A DNA stretch of 64,000 nucleotides. Origin: Bromus sterilis (taxonomy: Eukaryota > Streptophyta > Magnoliopsida > Poales > Poaceae). The DNA lies in contig OX465595.1 of NCBI GenBank assembly GCA_950022295.1, positions 118,732,270 to 118,796,269 of the forward strand, written 5' to 3'. Positions 1 through 8,829 of this stretch are shown piece by piece. How positions within the stretch are numbered: the stretch's first letter is position 1; each line of letters begins with the position of its first letter. The notes under the pieces were generated by a model, which was not told where the DNA came from, ran no database searches, and saw nothing but the letters and a program-made list of their open reading frames with translations. Both the position numbers and the translations under genes were made by a program.

Positions 1-872
1 ATATATCATATACATGTGTATATATATTTATAAAAAAATTCAATGCTTTTTTAATAATATAAAATATATTTTATGACTTGTTCAAACTAAAGGGCTACGT
101 GTAGCTCGGTCTACGTTAGCATTATTCGAGTACATTATCTCCTTCATAGTTTACTTGACCTGCGCGTTGCTGCGGGACTATTAAGAAATAATTTTATGTG
201 TTTAAAACACGTGAAAAATTTATGAATCATAGTATAATTTGATTATAAATTATTTTTCGAAAGATACATTGTTTAAAGTAAAAAAACTAAGAAAATTTGA
301 TGAAAAGTTAAAAATGAGTTTGATTTTTGTTTCATTAATAGTTTCTTGACAATATATCAGCGAGATGATATGAGAAGAAAACAATTTGAATAGAGATGAT
401 GAAGATGTGCCCACCCTTGGCTAAATCTAAAACAATGATAGCAATTTTGGATGTGTATTTATAAAAAGAAATGACACATAGAAAAATAAATTGCAATGTA
501 ACTAATTTGATTTTCTATAAAAATGTTGCTTATAAATTGTGAGGTGGAGTGCATAAAAAGTTTTATTTATTTGTGATAGGATGCATGCACATGCAAAGTT
601 AATGGTAGCTTATGCATGAAGAGTTAGTGGAAGAGTTTTACATGATGAACCTACTTGATGATGTGGATAGCTTGCATATCAAGATAAACAGGTTAGTGGG
701 GATGAACTATTTAGGTATTATAAATATTAAAAATATATAATTTAAAAATATAACATCTAAATTTTATGATTATTAGTTTTTTAATATATATTTTGTTTTA
801 TGTTGATTAAATTAATGACCTAGAGGGATTTTAAACTGTGAAAGAGGAAGTAACTAGTACCTATAAAAGGTA
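1..872. other. AT-rich intergenic DNA, no gene seen
   Basis: This is AT-rich DNA without any convincing reading frame. The only structured piece is a GC-rich motif at 159-176 (CCTGCGCGTTGCTGCGGG). It resembles the reverse complement of the hairpin at 3380-3395 and is discussed with that feature. I see no tRNA, rRNA or conserved coding segment. Confidence 0.6.
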
Positions 873-965
873 CTCCCTTCCATCCATGACAAGTGTTAAT
901 CATTTGGTATAAAATTTATGTTAACTTAATTTAAAAAGAGTGACATTTATTATTGATGAAGAAAG
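873..965. mobile_element. Degenerate Stowaway-like MITE
   Basis: The segment opens TA|CTCCCTTCCATCC and closes with a decayed complement (TTGATGAAGAAAG|TA). That is the arrangement of a Tc1/mariner-type Stowaway MITE: TA target duplication and CTCCCTCC-type termini. The 3' terminus matches poorly, so the element is old or the call is wrong. It is 93 bp long and has no coding capacity. Confidence 0.4.
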
Positions 966-1489
966 TAGTAATTTAATAATGCATAATTCATCTTTCACTT
1001 CTATAATATCTTTTAAAACTTGTGTTGCAACCGACTATTAATTTACAACCTGGTTTCTTTCTTTTCCTTTTCTCTCTCATCTAACTCATTTAAGATAAAA
1101 TATTTTTATATATATCTTGTTGATCGTACCTTATTAGACTTGCTTTAGGAAAATTAAAAATTCGATGTCTTCATTACTTTATGGGTGGAGTGTAGCTTGC
1201 GTCATGAGATAAAGGCAACCTTTTTTTTGAACAACACAAAGGTGTCGAAGGACCTAGGCATATACAGTATTAGAGAAGCATAGAACATTTTACATAACCA
1301 ACACATAAAAGAAAATTACAAACAAGTCCAAACATATTGCAAAAAAATACCTCAAATGTAAAAATAAAAGTGCAATCGGGTCCTTGTCGTCGTCTTCAAC
1401 CCTGGTCCAATCCCACCACCGCTAGGGACGAAACCACTTGGGGTGGAAGAACGGCTACACCACCAGTTGAAGTCTAGAAGACCCTGGAC
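966..1489. other. Intergenic DNA, no gene seen
   Basis: AT-rich sequence with a T run near 1224-1231. I see no coding segment or clear repeat boundary. A short frame at 1443-1628 is a shadow of the Copia remnant that starts near 1490. Confidence 0.5.
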
Positions 1490-1850
1490 CACTTGTAGCC
1501 AGTTGTTGCTCAATCCAGTAATGAAGATGAATACATGGCCATTACCGAAGCTTATAAGAATCTGTTTGGTTGAAAAAATTATATGCTTAGCTTTGTGGAG
1601 ATACTACTTGCATGAATCTGTTTTGTGACTATGAAAGTGGCATATACTTAACTAAGGATCAAATGTTCCATGAGACGACAAAGCACATTGATATCAAATA
1701 CCATTATATTTGAGACATTGTTTCTCAAGGTAAAATAAAGGTATGAAAGATTAGTACTCATGATAATCCCGTTCATATGATGACAAAGCCTGTTCCTGAT
1801 GCTAAGTTTGAGCTTTGCTTAGACTTAGTTGGTATAACTGCTTAGCCCTA
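1490..1850 (+). pseudogene. Copia retrotransposon RNase H remnant
   Basis: Translating across stops and shifts gives the conserved end of a Copia-type pol. There is a segment like EDEYMAITEA (about 1520-1550), then CDYESGIYLTKDQ and TKHIDIKYHYI (about 1625-1710), then DNPVHMMTK near 1765-1790. These are the usual RNase H C-terminal motifs of plant Copia elements. In-frame stops and at least one frameshift make it non-functional. The rest of pol is missing upstream, so only the 3' end of an old element survives. Confidence 0.7.
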
Positions 1851-1930
1851 ATGGTTGTTTGGCGTTGAAAATGTTTTTTTCTTTATTCGGAAACGAGTTA
1901 CTCATTCATGCTACAAGGTGGAATTTATCT

Positions 1931-2390
1931 CAAGGTGGAGTTTGTTGAAGTTATGATCCAAATTCATATGAAGCTAAAGGCTAACTTCTGACGGAGTGGA
2001 GCGGAGGCCCATCGCCCGTCGCCGGTACGGATCAGTATTAACCTAGGTCTTTTCTACCGGTTATATATACCCCTTTGTAAGCCGCCACATGGGATAGTCC
2101 ATCACGTTGTAAATCACTCGGCATTTGTAACACCTTCACAGTAGTGAAAGTTGGCTGGCTTACGGCAGTGGTTTTTACAGTTCTCCTTGGACGGATTTTT
2201 AATGTTAAAATTTGTGTGTTCCTGTGTTGCTTTTCGTTCTTCTCATTTTTCCTTTGCTTGTCGATTCTCTAATACCGAGTGCGCTTTGTCGCAACGAGGT
2301 ATGAACTGCATTGAAGTTCTGCCTCTTTTGTTGGTGCGGCATGTTTGTGCGGTGGGATAACGGCTTGAGGATCTTTGATCTCGCTTTGAA
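1931..2390 (+). repeat. Probable decayed Copia 3' LTR with polypurine tract
   Basis: Just after the RNase H remnant comes a polypurine-like tract (CAAGGTGGAG, 1931-1940), then TGTTGAAG at 1943, a plausible LTR start. A TATA-like string (TTATATATA) lies near 2061-2070, as expected for an LTR promoter. I could not locate the LTR end: the sequence runs into a segment shared with 4600-4790. The tract and start are visible. The LTR call is inferred from its position after the Copia RNase H. Confidence 0.4.
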
Positions 2391-2660
2391 AACCATCTGG
2401 CAGTGGCGGAGCCAGGAATACAAAATTGTGTTGTCAATTTAGAGTTGTGATGTCAAATACATGTATTTATACAAATTTTATATTGTTTTGTTTGATTTTT
2501 ACCCTAAGTATGAAGTTTTGGTCAAAAACCTGTGTAGTCGGCTGACTACACGGCTCAAACGTGGCTCCGCCACTGCCATCTGGTTGTGCATGCTGAGTTG
2601 TTGCTATCGATAAATGCGCGTGAATTACTCCAGGAGTCTGAGAGACTAGGATCTGAAGAA
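2262..2660. repeat. Segment duplicated at 4602-4790, copy A
   Basis: Without the MITE at 2401-2575, this stretch aligns with 4602-4790. Shared landmarks in the same order are CCGAGTGCGCT, GGTGCGGCA, TTTGTGCGGTGGGATAACG, ATCTTTGATC, TTTGAAAACCAT and GATAAATGCGCGT. It is a dispersed repeat or a local duplication. It has no coding potential. Confidence 0.65.
2401..2575. mobile_element. hAT-type MITE with perfect TIRs and 8-bp TSD
   Basis: The element is 175 bp and begins CAGTGGCGGAGCCA (2401-2414). It ends with the exact reverse complement TGGCTCCGCCACTG (2562-2575). It is flanked by the direct repeat CCATCTGG (2393-2400 and 2576-2583). An 8-bp target duplication with CAGTGGCGG-type termini is diagnostic of hAT elements. 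The interior is AT-rich and non-coding, so it depends on a transposase elsewhere. The related segment at 4602-4790 is uninterrupted at this point and serves as an empty-site paralogue. Confidence 0.9.
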
Positions 2661-3379
2661 AAGAAGCAACAACAACGATAACAAAAGAAGAAGAGGAGAG
2701 TGAACTTCCATCGAGTTCGACATCGATAAACTTTTCACTATTAAGCCATATAACTATGAATTTATACAATATAATTGTTAGTAGCTAGAATGAACAATCA
2801 TTTGCTTACTACATAGAACTGAAATGTCTATTTTGTATTTCAACATATGCACTACCATGTGTGATAAGATCATCACAAATGACAAGGTGTGAGCATAACA
2901 TAATTCGTGCACAACCAAATATCAGTTAATGCATCCCCAGTGAATGCAAGCTATGGAACGCAAGATAATATTTGGTTCTTTAATGCGGTAGAGTCAGATA
3001 CATGCTACGTATCAAACGAAGTGCATAACAATGGTATTTAGACTATATCTTACATCTTACATTCTTAAGAAGTTGCTCCCCATTACTATCAATTATCTTA
3101 ACATGCACACACTCCACCTCATCATGCATGACACATCACCCTTCACTAGCATATTTCTCAATATGCAAGCATGACACCTCATCATCCAACATGCATGAGA
3201 AAGGTCCACCTTAATATGCCACTATGCATAATAAAACCCACATGCAATATGCATGTATGGGGATTTTATTTTATTATGATATTTATATTAAATCCAGATA
3301 TTATTTTAAAATTTATTGTTTCAAATATACATGCTCCATTTAACCAAACATTTTCACTGAAATATTTTGCAAAAGAATT
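2661..3379. other. AT-rich intergenic DNA
   Basis: No coding region is recognisable. The stretch 3100-3260 is rich in the word CATGCA and in ACACCTCATCATGCATG-like segments (near 3115-3190), a weak short-range repeat. It may be the interior of the Helitron-like element whose 3' end lies at 3407, but I see no helicase coding sequence. Confidence 0.5.
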
Positions 3380-3407
3380 CCGCAACAACGTGCGGGGCAT
3401 CATCTAG
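3380..3407 (+). mobile_element. Helitron-like 3' terminus (hairpin then CTAG|T)
   Basis: A five-base-pair stem (CCGCA 3380-3384, TGCGG 3391-3395) with a six-base loop lies eight bases before CTAG (3404-3407), which is followed by T. Helitrons end in a short hairpin a few bases before CTRR and insert between A and T, so the arrangement fits. A partly matching inverted motif at 159-176 could also mean a terminal-inverted-repeat element. No 5' TC end was located. Confidence 0.4.
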
Positions 3408-3423
3408 TTAGTTTAGTCAGACC

Positions 3424-4462
3424 CCATGGCGGAATTTCACATACCCGTTCCTCGGGAGTCCATGGCCCTTTTCCGAGCGGCATGCAGGGCGACGATCGGA
3501 GACGGCAGCTCTGCGATCTTCTGGGAGGACCGGTGGCTGGGCGGCCTCCGGGTGTGCGAGATCGCCCCGCTGCTTTACGCGCGGGTTCCTGGCAAGGTGA
3601 GGCCCTCGATGATGGTGGCGGGGGCCCTGGAGGGCGATCGGTGGGCGCGAGGACTGGGGCCAAACATGCGTGAGGATGAGCTGCGGCAGTTCCTCCTACT
3701 GTGGCCTAGAATTCAGGAGGTTCACATGGCGGCAGGCATCCCCCGATAAATTGGCCTGGTCGTGGGAGGATAAGGGTTGCTTTTCTGCCCGGTCGACCTA
3801 CGTTGCGAGATTTGCGGGTCTTGAGGTCTCGCCCTTGGCTGAGTTTACGTGGAGATCGAGGGCCCCATTGTGCTGTCGTATCTTCGCTTGGGTGGCCCTC
3901 AAGGATAGATGTTGGACGGCGGACAGGCTGGCGAGGAGGGATTTATCTCGTCCGGCGTCCTGCCCGCTGTGCGACCAACACCCGGAGGATATATCCCACC
4001 TTCTGGTGGGCTGTGTCTTCTCCCGCACAGTTTGGCTTGAGACTCTCCAGCAGGTCGGCCGACTGGACTTGGTGCCGCGCATTGGGGAGCACTTGAGGGC
4101 ATGGATCGCCCGGTGTGATAGGATAATGAGGAGCGAAAGTCGACCAGGGCCATTTGCTTGTTGGGTATGTGGGAGATCTGAAAACACCGCAACAAGATCG
4201 TTTTTGAGGGAGCCACGCCATCCACGTCAGGGGTCGTGCGGAGGATCCAAGATGAAGGCGAGGCTTGGCGGTGTGCGGGGCTCCTCAAGGAGGGTCATGG
4301 CGCGTTGGATAGACGGAACACTGTTGGATATTCGTGTTGTGGGGTACTCGCTTCCTCTCACTTTTTAATATATGGGACTCTTTCGGTGGACATGGGGCTC
4401 TTTTCCGTTCTCTCTCTTTAATATATGATACGCATGCTGATGCGTATTCCAGAAAAAAAAAA
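3424..4462 (+). pseudogene. 5'-truncated LINE: zf-RVT region and 3' tail
   Basis: Three frames chain together. At 3426-3740 is the segment after the reverse transcriptase (SSAIFWEDRWLGG). At about 3735-4190 is the zinc-binding zf-RVT domain, with CCRIFAWVALKDRCWTADRL and CPLCDQHPEDISHLLVGC. From about 4236 is a C-terminal segment (RRIQDEGEAWRCAGLL). The frame changes near 3735 and again near 4190. The 3' tail ends in an A run at 4453-4462. Endonuclease and reverse transcriptase are absent, so this is a 5'-truncated dead insertion. I could not identify its TSD. The family belongs to plant L1-type LINEs. Confidence 0.85.
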
Positions 4463-4601
4463 GTCATGCAAGGAAGAAAAAAACGATGCGGATGCGTTCT
4501 TATCGGTTAATCAATTTAGCTGCACCTGCATGCGTCGGAGTTGCCCTAATAGCAGCACGCGTCAAGCTTCGCAGGTGATGTGCCATGGCCCATGGAGAAG
4601 A

Positions 4602-4790
4602 TGGAACACGCCGAGTGCGCTCTGTCGCAGCGAGGCAGCAATTGCGTTCAAGTCCTCTTCTCCTTTTTTTTTTGGTGCGGCAGGTTTGTGCGGTGGGATA
4701 ACGACTTGATGATCTTTGATCTTTGAAAACCATTGCATGCTGAACTGCTGCTACCGATAAATGCGCGTAAATGAATAATAATTACCCCTG
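4602..4790. repeat. Segment duplicated at 2262-2660, copy B (no MITE)
   Basis: Same landmarks as copy A, in the same order, but running straight from TTTGAAAACCAT into TGCATGCTGAACTGC without the 175-bp hAT MITE. A T run at 4663-4672 is longer than in copy A. Confidence 0.65.
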
Positions 4791-5324
4791 GCTGCCTGGC
4801 ACGTGATGGGCCGTGCAACACGCCGGGTGCGCATCGCCGTATATGCAGAGCAGGTTGCACCGTTGCAGCCATACAGACCAGTTTTGATCATAGTCGCTCG
4901 CGACCAGGCTTGCCAAGTTTGCAAAGGCAGCAGGCTCAGCTTTGTTTCTTCCAAGTTCGAACGATCTGGCCCGATCGGATCAAACCAAAGAACTGAGCAT
5001 CCCCAACAGCATCCCCCCTCCCCTTACCCTCAAAAAAAAAAAAGCATCCCCCCTCCCTTTTGTTTTGCTTGTCTGCTTGTGCAGGCGAGGGAACTCCTGT
5101 TTGCGGGCCCCGCCACCCCCACCAAACGAACAGACTCCCCCCCCCCCCCCCCCCCCCATTGAATTCCTTCCTTCATCACCCCTGCTCTACCGTGTTGGCC
5201 TTGACAAAAAGCAAGCAAGGAGAGGAGGGGGACCTTGCGAAACGGAAAGGTAAAGAGAGAGAGAGAGAGGGCAGAAGGAGAGGGGAAGGGAGGCGTGAGT
5301 CGAGAGAGGGAGGGAGGAGAGGCC
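4791..5324 (+). promoter_or_regulatory. Upstream region and 5' UTR of the DUF7787-type gene
   Basis: GC content rises towards the gene. The stretch holds a 21-base C homopolymer (5137-5157), an A run at 5031-5043 and a purine-rich leader with a short GA microsatellite (about 5253-5270) directly before the start codon. Such GA/CT-rich leaders are common in grass 5' UTRs. I could not place a TATA box or transcription start with confidence. Confidence 0.45.
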
Positions 5325-7229
5325 ATGGTGGGGAGAAAGACCCTGACGCTGGAGAGGTACCACCGCTTCTTCGTCGACCCCTGGGACACCCGCATGAACA
5401 ACGTCCACCTCAACAACGTACGTCCTCTGCTCATCAACCAAATCTCATCTCATCTGCTTCTCCTTGATCGATCCTTCATGTTCTTCATCTTGGACCCTCG
5501 CTGCCCTTCTTCTTTTCTGCCATCTTCAACTGAATCTGTCATTCACTGCTTCTTTTTCGAAACTTGAATTGTATTGTTCTTCTTCCGTTTATTTAGATGT
5601 TAAAATAGTGCTGTGTTTATTTTCTGCGCGCGACTTTGCTGTGGCTGTGCAATCTAAGTGCTGATAATGTGTTTTTTGTTTTTCGATTCTGTTTCTTCCG
5701 TTTAAGTTTTTTATTTTGTTCTTCCGTTTATTTATGTTTAACTGATGATGAATATGTCTGCTCTCTTCTACTGTATGTATTATGATTATGTTGTGATCCG
5801 CGCGACTCCGCCATGGCCGCCGCCGCCTGCAGATCATCGAAATGCACGGCTTCTTCAAGCTCCACCGCTCCACCAAGGTTTTGGCTCCATCCTCAATTGA
5901 TTTACCTTCTTCGCCTTGTGCTTTTCCCCGCTGTGCGCGTGACGTGGTGGAGTTGCTCTTGCGCAGACCGGCCTCATGGACCACCTGGTGGGACACATCG
6001 ACCTGCAGCCGCCGCGTCGCTCCACGCTGCACGGCGAGGCGCTCGCGCCGCCCTCCGCCGCCACCATCGCCGCCGCGCAGGCCGCCGCCGACGTCGACGC
6101 CATCGGCTGGGCCGAGTGCCCCATCGGCGGCGTCACCGCCTTCTCCGCCTTCGCCGACCAGCCAGACCCGGTGGAGCCCACGCCCCCGCCCGCCGACCAC
6201 ATGCTCGCGCTGGTGGTGCGCCGCGCGCGCTCCAAGAGGACGTCCGCCTCTGCCTGCCATCTCCCCGCCGCGTCCAAGAAGGTCAAGGAGGAGGAGGAGG
6301 ACGTGGTTTTGGAAGAGGACGGTGAGGACATGTGCTTCGCGTCGCCGGTGACTCCCCCGCTACATTTGCGCTCCCCTACTCCGACACCTCCGTCCCCGTC
6401 GCCCACGCCGCCAACTGTGCTGCCTCCACCGCTATGGATGCGCTCCCCTACTCCGCCACCTCCGCCCCCGTCGCCCACGCCGCTACAGACTGTGCTGCCT
6501 CCGCCTTCGTCGCCGTGCTCGGGCCAGCCTCAGATGGAGCCGATCCTCTCCCGACCACCAGGCTTCGCCTCGCCGCCGCCACCATGCAGGAGCCGGCCTG
6601 AGTTGGAGCCGATCCTCTCCCGACCACCAGGCTTCTTCTCGCCGCCGCCACCATGCACGAGCCGGCCGACGTTGGAGCCAATCCTCTCCCGACCACCAGG
6701 CTTCGGCTCGCCGCCGCCACCATGCACGAGCCGGCCGATGTTGGAGCCGATCGTCCCACCATCACCAGGCGTCTGGTCGCCGTCGCCATCATTCAGAAGC
6801 CGGCCAACATTGGCGCTCCCTTCCCCACCACCAGGCTTCGGTTCGCCCCAGATGAGATCGCCTCCTCCGCACCTGTCCTGGGGCTTGCCGCTGCGCATGG
6901 AGCCACCGCCGTCGGGCCCAGGAGCGCCTACGTTCGCGCCTCATCTTCAGCCTGCAGGTCCGCCACCACTCTGGTGCTCGACGATGGCGCCGTCTTTTCC
7001 GGCGCCGTGCTGGGGCGCGCCTTCTGGGCCTCCGCCGCCGCAAGCACACTGGCGCTGGCCACAACCACCGCCGCGCTGGCTACCACCTCATATGCTGCCG
7101 CAGCATCCCCCGCCGCCACCACCCTGGGGTTGCATGGGGCCGTTTGCTCCTCCTATGCCGCCGCAACGTCCGCCGCATTTTGAGGGCCCACCGCCACTGG
7201 GTCCGTGCTCCGGCAGGCCGGTGTTTTAG
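5325..7229 (+). CDS. Plant-specific DUF7787-type protein with proline-rich tail
   Basis: Three exons are supported: 5325-5417, 5833-5877 and 5967-7229. Introns of 415 and 89 bp have GT-AG ends and phase 0, giving 466 residues. Residues 1 to about 85 form the conserved domain, with LTLERYHRFF, then IIEMHGFFKLHRSTK (all of exon 2), then DLQPPRRSTL and IGWAECPIGG. I recognise this order (LT-E-Y, MHGF-K-H, RSTL, W-EC) as the plant DUF7787 family. The family name is from memory and its molecular function is unknown to me. The remainder is low-complexity and proline-rich. It has a basic patch (VVRRARSKR), an acidic patch (KEEEEDVVLEEDGED) and a 23-residue repeat of EPILSRPPGF type. The start is the first ATG continuous with the domain, in good context (GGCCATGG). 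Alternative: the tail could be annotated as an extensin- or PERK-like protein, but there is no signal peptide or kinase. Confidence 0.82.
6537..6857 (+). repeat. 69-bp tandem repeat within the coding sequence
   Basis: Four 69-bp units start at 6537, 6606, 6675 and 6744, with a partial fifth from about 6813. They encode a 23-residue period with the core EPILSRPPGF followed by SPPPP, a cysteine and SRP. The first three units are nearly identical. The fourth has drifted (EPIVPPSPGV). The reading frame stays open throughout, so unit gain or loss changes protein length in 23-residue steps. Confidence 0.85.
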
Positions 7230-7860
7230 GGACTGATTTTCTGCCGCATATGCACTGTTTTCGGTAAGCTTGAGAGTTACTTCACGGTGACGGGAGATCA
7301 GGGATAAGGTTATCAATTTACTGTCGATTTACGAACTGTACTCAGTCTTGGCTCTAGTTTCTCTGTTTTCCTGCTCCACCTTGCTGCTAGTCTTTTTCCT
7401 TGCTAGAGTACTAATTTACATGATCTGTAGTAGTAAGATATTGGAATATGATTCATGTCTCATTTTTTTCGTATGTTCAGTAGTAGTAGCAGCAGCAGTA
7501 CTTTCTGTTCTCATTAGCAAGATGTCAACATTTTGTTGCCAAAGAACACAAGAAACCAGTTTGCCAGTTTTATAGTCCTCATAGCGACTGTTTTCTGTCA
7601 AGTTTACTGATTCCGTTGCAATATGCTGAATCACTAGCTAGTCTGCAAATTTCTACAGTATGACAATGTTTTCAATTTCTATCTATCAAAAGTTCAGTTA
7701 AACATGACGACCAACCGTTGGTTTGCTCCAAATCACAAATATGGCTTTTAAAAAGAGGGAGCATGTGCACCTGAGATCACAAATGACTTTCCCATATGTA
7801 TCGGTGTTGCATCCCACATTCATTGGTACATTGAGATTCATGTCAACTTTATATGTATAA
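7230..7860 (+). other. 3' UTR and flank of the DUF7787-type gene
   Basis: AT-rich non-coding sequence downstream of the stop codon. It contains a small CAG/TAG-rich patch near 7478-7500. I saw no poly(A) signal clear enough to fix the transcript end, and no other gene. Confidence 0.5.
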
Positions 7861-8826
7861 GGGCATCTCCAAGTCAGGTCCTCAAAACGCCGGCATGCGT
7901 CAGGACTGAGCAATTTGGATCAATTTAACGATCCAACGCGGCCCTTTATCCATTCGCAGACTGGTTTGCCTATCCGTTTTTCCGCAAACATGATAAATTG
8001 AGGGGGGCTTTGCGGAAGACCGGACTGCGGAACTCATAACACCCCCGGCCCACCTCAAAACCACTCACAAGCCTGCGATTTCTTCACTTCCTCCTTCCTT
8101 TGTATCTTCTTGGCTCTCAGACGAACGCCGTCCCCACGTCACCGCCACGTTGCCAAAGAGCTTGCTGAACCTCAGTTGTGCCGTCGCACCACCTCAGCGT
8201 TGCCAAGGCCATACCGAAGTTCTGCTCTGTTCCTCTCTCTCAAACAATAGGTCAGAAAAAACTCACTTTGCCCAAAGACAAGAAGGTGCTAGAAAGGATG
8301 TGAAGAGGGTATTTGGAGTGCTCCAAGCTCGATTTGTAGATATCCGAGGACTTGCAAAACAGTGAGATCCAGAGACCTTGTGGGAGGTGAATACATGTTG
8401 TGTGATCATTCACAACATGATCATGGAGGATGACGATGAAGGTATTGCTGAAAATCTGGACTTTGAAAACATGGATGATCTTATTGAACTTCCACCTCTG
8501 AATCCGACCACATTTGACGAGTCTGGCATATGTCAACAAATTCGACAGCGTGTAACTCATGAGAAGCTCAAGCAAGACTTGATTGAGCATTTAGCATTTG
8601 TGTGCTTTTAAGGAAGACAATTAAACATAAATTTGAGTTACATTTATGTTCAAAATATTTTAATTGTTGAATTGTAATGAGCTTGAATGAATATCGTCGG
8701 AGTTTGCAAATTTGTTGGATTTTCGTTGACCATTGGCGGGCGGATGCGGCCAAGGTTGGATGGCCCCGCATTGGAGTCCGCAGACGGATGCGGTGTCCGT
8801 TTTAGAGGATAGCGTTGGAGATGCCC
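7861..8826 (+). mobile_element. PIF/Harbinger deletion derivative
   Basis: The element begins GGGCATCTCCAAG at 7861 and ends CTTGGAGATGCCC-like (TTGGAGATGCCC, 8815-8826). It is flanked by TAA on both sides (7858-7860 and 8827-8829). A 3-bp TWA target duplication with GGGCATCTCC termini is characteristic of PIF/Harbinger. At 966 bp it is far shorter than an autonomous copy and retains only the C-terminal part of the transposase gene. The second ORF that autonomous elements carry is not seen. Confidence 0.9.
8255..8611 (+). pseudogene. PIF/Harbinger transposase C-terminal fragment
   Basis: In one frame, interrupted by a TGA at 8363-8365, the translation runs through RKDVKRVFGVLQARF, then CCVIIHNMIMEDD and KLKQDLIEHL. 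This is the hallmark C-terminal end of the DDE_Tnp_4 transposase of PIF/Harbinger. The third catalytic acidic residue normally lies in the first motif (DVER-FG). Here that position is lysine (DVKRVFG). The N-terminal domain and the first two catalytic aspartates are deleted. It cannot be active. Confidence 0.88.
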
Positions 8827-8829
8827 TAA

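Noticed and set aside
1443..1628. 61-codon frame starting MEERLHHQ
   Set aside because: A shadow of the Copia RNase H remnant. The conserved motifs are in a different frame.
6332..7183. Long open frames overlapping exon 3 of the DUF7787-type gene on both strands
   Set aside because: They are shadows of the GC-rich, proline-rich frame. They lack the conserved domain, start inside repeats, and have no splice-consistent extension.
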